DNA of 64,000 nt from G025836975 sp049646585 (GTDB lineage: Bacteria > Pseudomonadota > Gammaproteobacteria > Burkholderiales > Burkholderiaceae_B): positions 38,269-102,268 of the forward strand of contig JBARWC010000118.1 in the NCBI GenBank assembly GCA_049646585.1. The letters are read 5' to 3'. Below, piece after piece: positions 50,559-59,472 of this stretch. Position 1 is the stretch's first letter; each line of letters opens with the position of its first letter. Both the position numbers and the translations under genes were made by a program. The notes under the pieces were generated by a model. It saw nothing but the letters and a program-made list of their open reading frames with translations. It had not been told where the DNA came from and searched no databases.

Positions 50559-51749
50559 ATGAACGAACCAAAACGCTACGAAGATGTGCATATGCCCCTG
50601 GGCGAGGACTTCCTGGAAATAAGGGAAAGCGTGCGCAAGATATGCGCCGACTTTCCCGGCGCATACTGGCGCGACCTTGAAGCCCGGGAAGCCTACCCCA
50701 AGGAGTTCGTAAAGGCGCTTACCGATGCCGGCTACCTTGCCGCACTGATTCCCGAGGAATACGGCGGAGCCGGGCTGCCGCTGCGCGCGGCCGCGGTCAT
50801 TCTCGAAGAGATCCACGCAGCGGGCTGCAACGCGGGCGCCTGCCATGCGCAGATGTACATCATGGGCACGCTATTGCGGCACGGCAACGAACAGCAAAAG
50901 CGCCTCTACCTGCCGCAGATCGCCAGCGGCGCCTTGCGCCTGCAGGCATTCGGCGTCACGGAACCCACGAGCGGCACGGACACCACCAAGCTGAAGACAC
51001 GCGCGGTCCGCGACGGCGACGTGTACCGCATCCACGGCCAGAAGGTCTGGACTTCGCGCGCGCTGCACTCCGACCTGATGCTGCTGCTGGCCCGCACCAC
51101 CCCTCTGGAGCAAGTCCAGCGCAAGACCGACGGCCTGTCGGTGTTCCTGGTGGACTTGCGCAAATGCGTGGGCCATGGGGTCGAGATCAAGCCGCTGGCG
51201 GCGATGATCAACCACAATACGACGGAAGTATTCTTCGACGGCGCAGAAGTTCCCGTCGAGAACCTGATCGGCGAGGAAGGCAAAGGCTTCCGCTACATAC
51301 TGGACGGCATGAATGCGGAACGGATCCTGGTTTCCTCTGAAGCACTGGGCGATGGCCGCTGGTTCACCAAGACGGCCACCAACTACGCCAAGGAGCGCGT
51401 GATCTTCAACCGGCCCATCGGGCAGAACCAGGGCATACAGTTCCCCATCGCACGCGCCCATGCAGAGCTGGAAGCCGCCGACCTGATGCTGCGCAAGGCG
51501 GCCGCCATGTTCGGCGCGGGACTGCCCTGCGGCGCGGAAGCGAATATCGGGAAGATGCTTGCCTCGGAAGCGGCGTGGCACGCGGCCGAGGCCTGCCTGC
51601 AAACGCACGGCGGCTTCGGCTATGCCAAGGAATACGATGTGGAAAGAAAATGGCGTGAAACGCGCCTGATGCAGATAGCCCCTATTTCCACCAACCTGAT
51701 ACTGGCATACGTGGGCGAGCATATTCTCGGCATGCCGCGATCATACTGA
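50559..51749 (+). CDS. Acyl-CoA dehydrogenase
   Basis: A 396-residue FAD enzyme that introduces the 2,3 double bond in acyl-CoA. The FAD-binding segment AFGVTEPTSGTDTTKLKTRAVRDG, KVWTSRALHSDLMLLLART and the C-terminal QTHGGFGYAKEYDVERKWRETRL are present. It fits between the CoA-transferase and crotonase steps of a beta-oxidation-like route, despite being transcribed later. It has no obvious ribosome site. Confidence 0.92.
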   Translation: MNEPKRYEDVHMPLGEDFLEIRESVRKICADFPGAYWRDLEAREAYPKEFVKALTDAGYLAALIPEEYGGAGLPLRAAAVILEEIHAAGCNAGACHAQMYIMGTLLRHGNEQQKRLYLPQIASGALRLQAFGVTEPTSGTDTTKLKTRAVRDGDVYRIHGQKVWTSRALHSDLMLLLARTTPLEQVQRKTDGLSVFLVDLRKCVGHGVEIKPLAAMINHNTTEVFFDGAEVPVENLIGEEGKGFRYILDGMNAERILVSSEALGDGRWFTKTATNYAKERVIFNRPIGQNQGIQFPIARAHAELEAADLMLRKAAAMFGAGLPCGAEANIGKMLASEAAWHAAEACLQTHGGFGYAKEYDVERKWRETRLMQIAPISTNLILAYVGEHILGMPRSY

Positions 51750-51788
51750 CGGCGCAAGGCGCGCCGCTTATCCAACAAGGAGCATTCC

Positions 51789-53159
51789 ATGCCAGGCTTG
51801 ACCGAAACGCTATCCCGCTTTGCCGCGCAACCGTCCATGGCACCCATGACGGACGAGGTTCGCAACCTTGTCAAGACGGGTTTCATCGACGCAATCGCCA
51901 CCATGATCGCCGGACGCGACACCGATGTCGTGCAGATCGTCCGCTCATTCGTGCGGCAGCGCCAATCCACCGCCGCGGAAGCACACGTGCTTTTTCTTGA
52001 CGAACTGGCGGCCAGCAACGACGCGGCGCTCATCAACGGCTGCGCCGCGCACGCCCTGGACTACGATGACGTGGCGCTGGGCGGCCACCCCAGCACGGTT
52101 CTGGTCCCCGCCATCCTGGCCGAGGGCGAGCGCCTGAACGCCAGCGGCGAGCAAGCCCTGACCGCCTACCTTGTGGGGTATGAAGCGTGGGCCGAACTCT
52201 TCAGCCGCGACCCCGATCCCTATCACCTGAAAGGCTGGCATCCCACCGCGGTGCTAGGCACGGTGGGCGCGGCCTGCGCGGTCGCCTACCTGAACAAGCT
52301 GTCCGTGGAACAATGCAGCAACGCCATCGCCCTGGCCGCCAGCATGGCCAGCGGCCTGGTGGCCAACTTCGGCACCATGGCCAAGCCCCTGCATGCCGGC
52401 CGCGCCGCATCCTGCGCCATCGACGCCGTACGCCTGGCCGCCGGTGGGCTTACCGCCGCGCATGATGCGCTGGAGCACCATGCCGGCTATCTGGCGGCGC
52501 TTTCCCCCAAGGGGGCCGCAAATCGCGAAGATGCGACCGGGCTGGGCAAGAAGCTGCACATTCTTGAAGCTGGCCTGTCCATCAAGAAGTACCCCATGTG
52601 CTATTCCACGCATCGGGTGGTCGACGGCATCCTGGACCTGGCCAAGTCCCATGCCATTCGGCCGGAGCAAGTGAAGTCCGTCCATGCCACCATAGGCGTC
52701 AGCCAGGCCTCCATGCTGCGCAACCATGCGCCGGTAACCGGCCTCGAAGCCAAGTTCAGCCTGGAATTCGCAGCGGCGGCGGCCTTGGATGCCGGCAAGG
52801 TCGGCTTGGCCGAGCTTAGCGACGAATATGTAAGTCGCCAGCAAGTTCGGGATTTGATGGCGCGGGTCAGCATCGATACGACCGACTCGCGCTGCCCCAT
52901 CGAGCCGGTTTTCGCGCTGAACGACCAGGTGACCATAGAGCTTCAGGACGGGCGCAAGCTGTCTTCCGGCGATATCCGATTTGCCCGCGGCAACGCCAAG
53001 CTTCCCTTGAAGATGCAGGAGCTTCGAAGCAAATTCATGGATTGCTGCGCGACCGCGCCTGAACTGGATGCCGCCGCGTTGTATGATCGCCTGAGCAAAC
53101 TTGAAACCGCCCAGGGCATAAGGGATATCGTCCCGGCGCGCGCCGCCGCGACAGCCTGA
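51789..53159 (+). CDS. MmgE/PrpD-family protein
   Basis: A 456-residue member of the 2-methylcitrate dehydratase / cis-aconitate decarboxylase family with ALDYDDVALGGHPSTVLVPAILA, KPLHAGRAASCAIDAVRLA and SIKKYPMCYSTHRVVDGIL. An AAGGAG site precedes the ATG. It is in the plus arm of the GntR-linked regulon and is the second copy in the window. A dehydratase or decarboxylase acting on a tricarboxylic or branched acid is likely. Confidence 0.88.
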   Translation: MPGLTETLSRFAAQPSMAPMTDEVRNLVKTGFIDAIATMIAGRDTDVVQIVRSFVRQRQSTAAEAHVLFLDELAASNDAALINGCAAHALDYDDVALGGHPSTVLVPAILAEGERLNASGEQALTAYLVGYEAWAELFSRDPDPYHLKGWHPTAVLGTVGAACAVAYLNKLSVEQCSNAIALAASMASGLVANFGTMAKPLHAGRAASCAIDAVRLAAGGLTAAHDALEHHAGYLAALSPKGAANREDATGLGKKLHILEAGLSIKKYPMCYSTHRVVDGILDLAKSHAIRPEQVKSVHATIGVSQASMLRNHAPVTGLEAKFSLEFAAAAALDAGKVGLAELSDEYVSRQQVRDLMARVSIDTTDSRCPIEPVFALNDQVTIELQDGRKLSSGDIRFARGNAKLPLKMQELRSKFMDCCATAPELDAAALYDRLSKLETAQGIRDIVPARAAATA

Positions 53160-53213
53160 CGGCAGTGTAAGCCCGCCCTGGCCTGAAGCCTTCACCACCT
53201 TGCCCACCACGCC

Positions 53214-53966
53214 ATGACGCCACACGCCAAGCCCGCTACGGATACAAGCACCTTCGTTCTTCTGCACGGCGCCTGGCATGGCGCCTGGTGCTGGAAGCAC
53301 GTGTCCGGGCGGCTGCGCGCCGCCGGGCACCGGGTCTACACGCCGACGCTGACAGGGCTTGGAGAGCGCTCGCACTTGCTGGGCCCGGACATCACCCTGG
53401 AAACCTGCGCGCAGGACCTGATCAATGTTTTCCTATGGGAAGACCTTGACGACGTGGTGCTGGTTGGCCACAGCTTCGGCGGCATCGCCGCCAGCGCGGC
53501 CGCCGATCGCATCCCCGAGCGCATCAGGCATCTTGTGTACCTGGATTCCCTTATCATCCAAAGCGGAGAAAGCCCCTTCTCCGTCGTCCCCCCCGACGTC
53601 GCCCAGGCCAGGCGCGACCTGGCAAGGCAAAGTCCGGGCGGCCTGTCCATTCCCGTTCCACCGCCGGAGGCCTTTGGCGTCACCGATGCGGCCGATGCGC
53701 AATGGCTGAGGGAAAAATGCACGCCGCATCCCGTCTCGACCTACGAATCCACTCTGACTCTACGGCACCCCGTCGGCAATGGATTGCCTACAAGCTATAT
53801 CGCCGTCAGGCCCGAATATGCCCCGCTCGCCGCCGTACGGCAATGGGCGCGTAGCCAGAAGAATTGGGATTACCTGGAAATGGATGCGGGCCACGACGCC
53901 ATGGTCACCTCGCCCGACGCGCTGGTCGAGCTGATGCTGGGTATATCAGCTTCCAGCCACCGCTAA
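53214..53966 (+). CDS. Alpha/beta hydrolase (esterase/MenH-like)
   Basis: A 250-residue hydrolase of the EstC/salicylate-esterase type: FVLLHGAWHGAWCWKHV (oxyanion region), LVGHSFGGIAAS with the nucleophilic Ser, and MDAGHDAMVTSPD with the catalytic His. It ends the plus arm and its stop overlaps the 3' end of the convergent regulator by 4 bases. It may release the acid from an ester or thioester. Confidence 0.88.
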   Translation: MTPHAKPATDTSTFVLLHGAWHGAWCWKHVSGRLRAAGHRVYTPTLTGLGERSHLLGPDITLETCAQDLINVFLWEDLDDVVLVGHSFGGIAASAAADRIPERIRHLVYLDSLIIQSGESPFSVVPPDVAQARRDLARQSPGGLSIPVPPPEAFGVTDAADAQWLREKCTPHPVSTYESTLTLRHPVGNGLPTSYIAVRPEYAPLAAVRQWARSQKNWDYLEMDAGHDAMVTSPDALVELMLGISASSHR

Positions 53967-54814
53967 GAGGCGAGGCCGCCCTCGCGTCGATAATCTGACG
54001 GAGACATGGCGGAGTATTCGCGGAAGGCGGTCGAGAAGTTGGCGGCGCTGGTAAAACCCATCTCGCTGGCAATGGCGGCGATGCTAAGCGAAGTGTGCTG
54101 CAGCAGGCGCTGCGACTCTTGCATGCGGCATAGGCGCAGATACTCGAAAACCGTCATATCGAGTTGCTGGCGAAAAGCGCGCGACAGACGCTTTTCGTTG
54201 ACGCCGAGTTGCCCGGTCAATTCAGCCAGCGTGGGCGTATGCGATAAATCGAACCGCAACTGCTGCTGGGCGGCCCGCACCAACAATTGCTCTTCGCTCA
54301 GGCATTCTTCCTGGGGTGGCTCTTCCGAGCCCGGCGCCTGCCTTGGAGCAAGCCCCAGGTGGATGAGCACGCGCGCGACCACTTCTTCACACACAAAGGG
54401 CTTGAGAATGTAGTCGACGCCACCATCGCGCAAACCCGTCAGGCGATCATCGATGTCCCTGGCGGCACTCAGGAAGATGACGGGTATGGCCTCTGTGGAA
54501 GGGTTGGCTTTAAGCCGACGGCACAACGCAAAACCACCCATCCTCGGCATGCGAACATCCATCAGAATAAGGTCGGGCACAGCGGCCACCGCCCGGTCGT
54601 AACCCTGCACGCCATCAAAGGCGACGCTGATCCGGAACTTCAAGCAGCGCAACGCTTCAACAAGCAGCCGTAATTGGTCCGGGTCGTCTTCGACGATAAG
54701 AATGTGAGGTTCAAATTCCTTTTGCTGGGTCAAGGGCGGGTCCAAGATTTTTTCGACAAGGTGAATATTGAAGCGGCACTCGACCTGCCGTACAGCCGGG
54801 ATCGAATGGCGCAA
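53963..54814 (-). CDS. Response regulator with AraC-type output domain
   Basis: A receiver domain (ILIVEDDPDQLRLLVEAL, phosphoacceptor Asp in DLILMDVRMPRMGG, and YILKPF with Lys) is followed by an AraC HTH pair (LAELTGQLGVNEKRLSRAFRQQL, then SIAAIASEMGFTSAANFSTAFREYSAMSPSDYR). The frame starts with a TTG at 54814 without a ribosome site, so the true N-terminus is uncertain and probably lies close to EPHILIVEDD. No histidine kinase gene is adjacent, so it is an orphan. It converges with the esterase gene. Confidence 0.85.
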   Translation of the reverse strand: MRHSIPAVRQVECRFNIHLVEKILDPPLTQQKEFEPHILIVEDDPDQLRLLVEALRCLKFRISVAFDGVQGYDRAVAAVPDLILMDVRMPRMGGFALCRRLKANPSTEAIPVIFLSAARDIDDRLTGLRDGGVDYILKPFVCEEVVARVLIHLGLAPRQAPGSEEPPQEECLSEEQLLVRAAQQQLRFDLSHTPTLAELTGQLGVNEKRLSRAFRQQLDMTVFEYLRLCRMQESQRLLQHTSLSIAAIASEMGFTSAANFSTAFREYSAMSPSDYRREGGLAS

Positions 54815-55146
54815 AAAAAGCGAAAACTTATAAAAAAGCGACGCACTGCCCTATAAATATATTCCACTATGCGCCACAGCATATTGATATTTATTTACGT
54901 TTTTCTTTTTACCACCCTATTTTTGAAGTTATTTGAAACATTTTTGATGGCAGATCAGAGTCTTTCCAGTCCGGTAAATTCCTACATGGCTGGCAAGCTT
55001 CCTTCACGTTCAGATCGCCTTGGAATTGCACAGCCTCACGCCGCTCGCGCCTCGGGGCGGGCTTGCACCGCCGGCGCGCGAATGTAAACTCAATCTGTCG
55101 ATTCACTCTTCACTCCATCCTCCATAGCGACGGCAATGCCGCCAGC
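54815..55146. other. AT-rich gap, no clear gene
   Basis: About 330 bases, markedly AT-rich in the left two-thirds. A 72-codon frame (54869-55087) has a hydrophobic start but then a sequence that does not look coding, so I do not annotate it. The region should hold the promoters of the response regulator and the DNA glycosylase. No clean palindrome was found. Confidence 0.4.
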
Positions 55147-55836
55147 ATGACCCCAAAGACAGCACACACAACGATGCCGGCAAAATCCTTATCGCACGCC
55201 ACGACGCCCCGCGAAGCGATTCTGGCCAAGCACCTGAAGCGATTGCTGCGCCTGGACCCACGCCTGGCGGCGGTATACGCCGTGGCCGGGCCGTTCCAGC
55301 CGCGCATCGGCCAGCGGGGCTTCGCCGGGCTGGCGCGCATCGTCTGCGGACAACAGGTGTCGGTGGCAAGCGCCAACGCCATCTGGAGCCGGCTGGAGGC
55401 GCTACCAGCAGCCACCACCCCTGAAGGCTTTCTTGGCCTGGGCGACGAAGGCTTGAGCAGCGTCGGACTATCCCGCAACAAGCGTCTTACCCTGTGCGCA
55501 TTGGCTGAAAAATTCGTTGCCGGCGATCTGGACGTCGATGCGCTGGAAGCGCTGTCGGCTGAAGAGGCCATTGCCGCCCTGACGGCGCACAAGGGCATAG
55601 GCCCCTGGACGGCGGAAATTTATCTGATGTTTTGCGCCGGCCATCCCGATATTTTCCCGGCCGGCGACCTGGCGCTGCAAAAAGCCGTGGGTGACGCCTT
55701 TGGCATAGATCCGCATCCCGACCGACGCGCCCTGGCGGACATCGCGGCCCGTTGGGCGCCCTACCGCGCTACCGCCGCGCTGCTGTTCTGGCGTTTCTAT
55801 GCGGCCAGGCGCAGCCGTGAAGGTGTGGCGCTTTGA
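55147..55836 (+). CDS. DNA-3-methyladenine glycosylase II (AlkA-like)
   Basis: Base-excision repair glycosylase of the HhH-GPD superfamily. From ATG 55147 it is 229 residues. The segment FAGLARIVCGQQVSVASANAIWSRL and the helix-hairpin-helix with catalytic Asp (LTAHKGIGPWTAEIYLMFCAGHPDIFPAGDLALQKAVG) are diagnostic. It lacks the N-terminal Ada-like domain of E. coli AlkA, as in many short AlkA proteins. Isolated gene, convergent with the envelope operon. Confidence 0.92.
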   Translation: MTPKTAHTTMPAKSLSHATTPREAILAKHLKRLLRLDPRLAAVYAVAGPFQPRIGQRGFAGLARIVCGQQVSVASANAIWSRLEALPAATTPEGFLGLGDEGLSSVGLSRNKRLTLCALAEKFVAGDLDVDALEALSAEEAIAALTAHKGIGPWTAEIYLMFCAGHPDIFPAGDLALQKAVGDAFGIDPHPDRRALADIAARWAPYRATAALLFWRFYAARRSREGVAL

Positions 55837-55906
55837 GCAAGCTTGCGCGCCTGGCCTGAACGCCTCGTTCGCGGCACGCGGGTACTGTGCCGAGTGAACC
55901 CAGGCG

Positions 55907-58021
55907 TCAGAAGCCGCTCTCGCGGATCAGGATGGACAGCAGATGGCGCGTGCCATCGCCCAGCAGGCTGCGCGGCTCACCGCTGATGATCACGCGCCCG
56001 CTGGTCTCGCGCAAGTCTTCCAGCGGCTGGTCCAGCCTCAGGCGAACCCGGTACAGGGCGTCGACAGGCTCGTCCTCGTGGCCCCGGGCGGCTTGAACCG
56101 GAATCGGGCCGCCGTGATTGCCGTTAAGCATGGTATGCGTCAGGCGGCGCGTGCGGCCAGGGTCGATAAAGGCCACCTGTGCCGGAACGCCGCCGGGAAC
56201 GCCCCGAAAATAGAAGCGCGCCTGCGCGCCCTGCTTCAGCCGCGCGACATCGTGCTGATCAATATAGGCATCCACCACCCAATCGCCGGGCTCGGTGAGC
56301 ACTCCCAGAGGTGTGCGTGCATCCACCCAACTGCCCGTCCCCAGCGTGTGGTCCACGTCCAGCCAATCGCCGTCGAATGCGGCCTTCATCCGCAGGCGCG
56401 CCTGTTCGGCGTTCAGGGCGGCCAGCTCGGCACGCTGTTCACCCAGCTGTTTCAGCAAGGCAGCACGCTGCGCCATGCCCCTCGTGTCGGCCATCAAACC
56501 GGCCAGGCGCTGCTCCAGCGCCTGTATGCCGGCCTGAACCCGGTGGCGGCGATCTTCAAGCTCCGGCACTGCGAACACAACCAGGTCCTGGCCCGCCGCG
56601 ACGCGGCCCGCCGGCTGGAGAAAAGCCAGTTGGGCCGGCATGGGCCCATACACGATCTGCTGGCGCGCCGGGTGCGCCACCCCTGGAGCGCGCACGTCGG
56701 CGCGCCAGGGCATCGCCAACAGAGCCAGCACCACCAGCATCAGGCCATACAGCTTTACCCGGCGGCTGCGGGCCACTTCGGGCCAGCGTCGATACCACAC
56801 CATAAGCTCCTGCACGATAGGACGAAAGACAAACCACACCAGCTCGACGATGAGCAGAAAAATTCCCAGCACTTTGAAGAACATGGCATAGACGGCCCAC
56901 GCTATTCCCAGGAAGACGACGATCCGGTACAACCAAGTCATCAAGGCGAAGCCGATAACGCTGGCGTGCACCCTGGGCGCGAACTCTTCCGGGTAGGGGT
57001 CGGCCAGACCCAGTACGGTGCGCCGCAGCCAGGTGCGCGCCTGAGCCCCGGACCGTTCATGCATATTGGGAAAATCGACCACGTCCGACAAGATGAAATA
57101 GCCGTCGAAACGCATGAACGGGCTGACGTTGATCGCCAGCGACAGTACCCAGGCCGTGGTGGCCAGGTACAGCATGGACTGGCGCAAAACGCCGTCATCC
57201 AGCAAAGCCCAGGCTAATGTGGCCAGGCCCGCCAGAGCCAGCTCGACGCTGATTCCCGCGATCGAAATCGCCAGGCGCCGCCGATGCGAGCGCAGCCGCC
57301 ATGACTCCCCGGTATCGGTATACAGCATGGGCCACAGCACCACGAAAGCAACACCCATGTGCGCCACCCGCAAGCCCTGGCGCGTGGCCACCAGGGCATG
57401 GCCCATTTCATGCAAGGTCTTGGATACGATAATGGCCAGCACAAAACCCGCTATGCCCGACGGGGTGATCAAGTCCAGAACGCTATGGGTGAACACGTCC
57501 CACTGCCGCATCACCAGCGCCATGCCGGTCAAGGTTGCGGCTATCACCATCCATAGCGCCGTCCGGGTGAACAGCGGTTCTACCCAGGGCAGCAGCTTGG
57601 CCAAAAACCGGTCGGGCCGCAGCAAGGGGATGCGTATGAACAAATAGTGGTGCAGCCACCACTTCCAATGCCGCCAGCCGGGGGCATTGGCTTGCTGGCG
57701 CAAGCGCTGCAAGCCTTCGGGCGACGGCCTGACCAGCCGATTCTGTTCCAGGAAGCCGGCGAACTCCCGAACGTGCTCGGCCCCCACCTGCAAGGTGGTC
57801 TGTTCGGCAATGTCCGCCGCAATCCGCTCTGGCTCGCCCGGCCAGCGCAGCAGGCATTCGTACTCGAACCAGCCGACTCGATAAAAGCGATTGGTGACGG
57901 GGTCCTGTATGACCCAGGACGGTGCGCCGTCACGGCCCGGCGCGGACGCGTGCAGGCGCAGATCTTCGCGCAAAGGCAAAGACACGGAAGCCTGGCCCGG
58001 CATCGTCACCAGCCGGTCCAT
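55907..58021 (-). CDS. M50-family metalloprotease fused to an HlyD-type adaptor domain
   Basis: A 704-residue inner-membrane protein. Residues 1-115 resemble the small PqqD-like fold (DPVTNRFYRVGWFEYECLLRW). About 150-430 form several helices with the M50 metal motif HEMGH (204-208) and the second motif in NVSPFMRFDGYFILSD, both intact. Residues about 470-704 are an HlyD barrel-sandwich/coiled-coil part (QQIVYGPMPAQLAFLQPAGRVAAGQDL, long Ala/Glu/Gln-rich helix). Its start overlaps the preceding adaptor gene by 16 bases. Family members accompany peptide or protein export but their role is not settled. It is the last gene of the surface-protein operon. Confidence 0.85.
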   Translation of the reverse strand: MDRLVTMPGQASVSLPLREDLRLHASAPGRDGAPSWVIQDPVTNRFYRVGWFEYECLLRWPGEPERIAADIAEQTTLQVGAEHVREFAGFLEQNRLVRPSPEGLQRLRQQANAPGWRHWKWWLHHYLFIRIPLLRPDRFLAKLLPWVEPLFTRTALWMVIAATLTGMALVMRQWDVFTHSVLDLITPSGIAGFVLAIIVSKTLHEMGHALVATRQGLRVAHMGVAFVVLWPMLYTDTGESWRLRSHRRRLAISIAGISVELALAGLATLAWALLDDGVLRQSMLYLATTAWVLSLAINVSPFMRFDGYFILSDVVDFPNMHERSGAQARTWLRRTVLGLADPYPEEFAPRVHASVIGFALMTWLYRIVVFLGIAWAVYAMFFKVLGIFLLIVELVWFVFRPIVQELMVWYRRWPEVARSRRVKLYGLMLVVLALLAMPWRADVRAPGVAHPARQQIVYGPMPAQLAFLQPAGRVAAGQDLVVFAVPELEDRRHRVQAGIQALEQRLAGLMADTRGMAQRAALLKQLGEQRAELAALNAEQARLRMKAAFDGDWLDVDHTLGTGSWVDARTPLGVLTEPGDWVVDAYIDQHDVARLKQGAQARFYFRGVPGGVPAQVAFIDPGRTRRLTHTMLNGNHGGPIPVQAARGHEDEPVDALYRVRLRLDQPLEDLRETSGRVIISGEPRSLLGDGTRHLLSILIRESGF

Positions 58022-59448
58022 TCGCGCACGGCCGCCAAGGGCCGACGCATCAAGTAATAGGCCAGCGATACCTGATCGCCATATAGCTTGGCGGTGCCGC
58101 GCAGGCCTATGCGGGCGCGCGCCTCGCCGCCCTCGGCATCGAATACGGCGCGCAAGCGATAGCTTGCTATGCCGTCGGGCGACTGCGTGGCCTGGTAGCT
58201 GGTTTCGGATAGCGTCCCGTGCAGAGGGTCCAGCGGCTGCACCGTCAAGAACAGCCTGACCTCGGCGCCCACACCCAATGCAATCGCATCGGCCACCGGC
58301 AGATAAATCAGCATGCCGGGATCACCCGGATCGGCCAGCAGCATGATGCGTTCACCTGTGCTGACGCTACGGCCCAGCCAATCATCCGGATCGCCGAACA
58401 CCGCCACGCCATCCTTGTCGGCCAGCACATCGATACGGCTGAGCTGCGAGCGGACGGCCTCCAATTCGGCGCGGCGCTCATGCGCGCGCCCCGTGAGCAA
58501 GGCGATCTCGTTCTGAGAGCTCGAATCCTGGAATACACGCTGCGAGGCGGCGATCAGTTCCGCATCCGCCACCGCCACCGACTCGCGCACCACATCGTAA
58601 CGGCTACGCAAGGTAGTGTCGTCCAGCGAAAACAACAAATCCCCCGCCTTGACCGGCTGATTGGGCCGCACGTGTATCGTCTTGACCACGCCGTCCAGCG
58701 GAGCGGCCACTACGCGCGCGTCAAGCGAGATCACTTCGGCCGGAGCCAGCACGGTTTGATGAATGGGGATGAAGAACATGGCAATCAGCAATGCCAGCAA
58801 GGCCAGGCGTCCGGGCTTGCCCAGCAGACGCCAGGAATTGGCCCAGCGCTTGCGCCGGCCGGTGCCGCCCAGCATCTCCCAGCAGTAGCCCCATGTGGAC
58901 TGCAAGCGGGCCGCCGCCCGCATCTGCCATGGCGCAGGGGCCGCCTCCATCAAGAACAGCGACCAGGCCAGCACCTGGCCGGCCCGGTCCTTCAAAGGCA
59001 GGATCAGGACACCCTGCGTCCACCATTCACGCCAGCCTTCCTCGATATCCGCCGGCATCGCCTTGGCCGGATCCGGCACAAACCACTGCGCCTTGTCCTC
59101 CAGCTGGGGCTGCAGCCAGTTCCATGCCCGACGCAGCCACACCAGATAGGGGCTGTCCTCGCTAAGTGAAGCCAAGCCGGATACCGTCGCCAAACGCGCC
59201 GCTTTTCCACCGCCGCGCAACACCAGGGCCTGACGGAACTTGAACAGGCCGTGTGTTTCGTTGGCGATGGAAAAGCTGAGCTCGGGAATATTCTGGGCCG
59301 CACGCGCGCGCGCCTCCAGCCCCAGCAACAGGCCTTCCAGCGACATGGCCGCCGCAGCGGCATCCTGGGGTCCTGTACCGCCAGCGGTTGCGGCGATAAC
59401 GCCGCCGACCGAGCCCGGCTGGCGGGCCTCATCCTTAGTCTGACTCAT
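58006..59448 (-). CDS. HlyD-type adaptor with N-terminal GAF-like region
   Basis: A 480-residue protein. The N-terminal 200 residues are soluble and resemble a GAF-type region (LEARARAAQNIPELSFSIANETHGLFKFRQALVL). A single membrane helix follows (LALLALLIAMFFIPIHQTVLAPAEV, about 215-240), then an HlyD barrel-sandwich domain (VVAAPLDGVVKTIHVRPNQPVKAGDLLFSLDD) with a coiled-coil part. A cytoplasmic sensory head on a periplasmic adaptor is unusual. It overlaps the M50-HlyD gene, so the two are likely one complex. Confidence 0.82.
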   Translation of the reverse strand: MSQTKDEARQPGSVGGVIAATAGGTGPQDAAAAAMSLEGLLLGLEARARAAQNIPELSFSIANETHGLFKFRQALVLRGGGKAARLATVSGLASLSEDSPYLVWLRRAWNWLQPQLEDKAQWFVPDPAKAMPADIEEGWREWWTQGVLILPLKDRAGQVLAWSLFLMEAAPAPWQMRAAARLQSTWGYCWEMLGGTGRRKRWANSWRLLGKPGRLALLALLIAMFFIPIHQTVLAPAEVISLDARVVAAPLDGVVKTIHVRPNQPVKAGDLLFSLDDTTLRSRYDVVRESVAVADAELIAASQRVFQDSSSQNEIALLTGRAHERRAELEAVRSQLSRIDVLADKDGVAVFGDPDDWLGRSVSTGERIMLLADPGDPGMLIYLPVADAIALGVGAEVRLFLTVQPLDPLHGTLSETSYQATQSPDGIASYRLRAVFDAEGGEARARIGLRGTAKLYGDQVSLAYYLMRRPLAAVREWTGW

Positions 59449-59472
59449 ACCGCAAAACCCAATACCCGCCGG

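Noticed and set aside
54869..55087. 72-codon open frame with a hydrophobic start in the AT-rich gap
   Set aside because: The second half does not look coding and there is no ribosome site, so no gene is called.
55943..57217. 424-codon plus-strand open frame opposite the M50-HlyD gene
   Set aside because: Gln/His/Arg-rich shadow without motifs.
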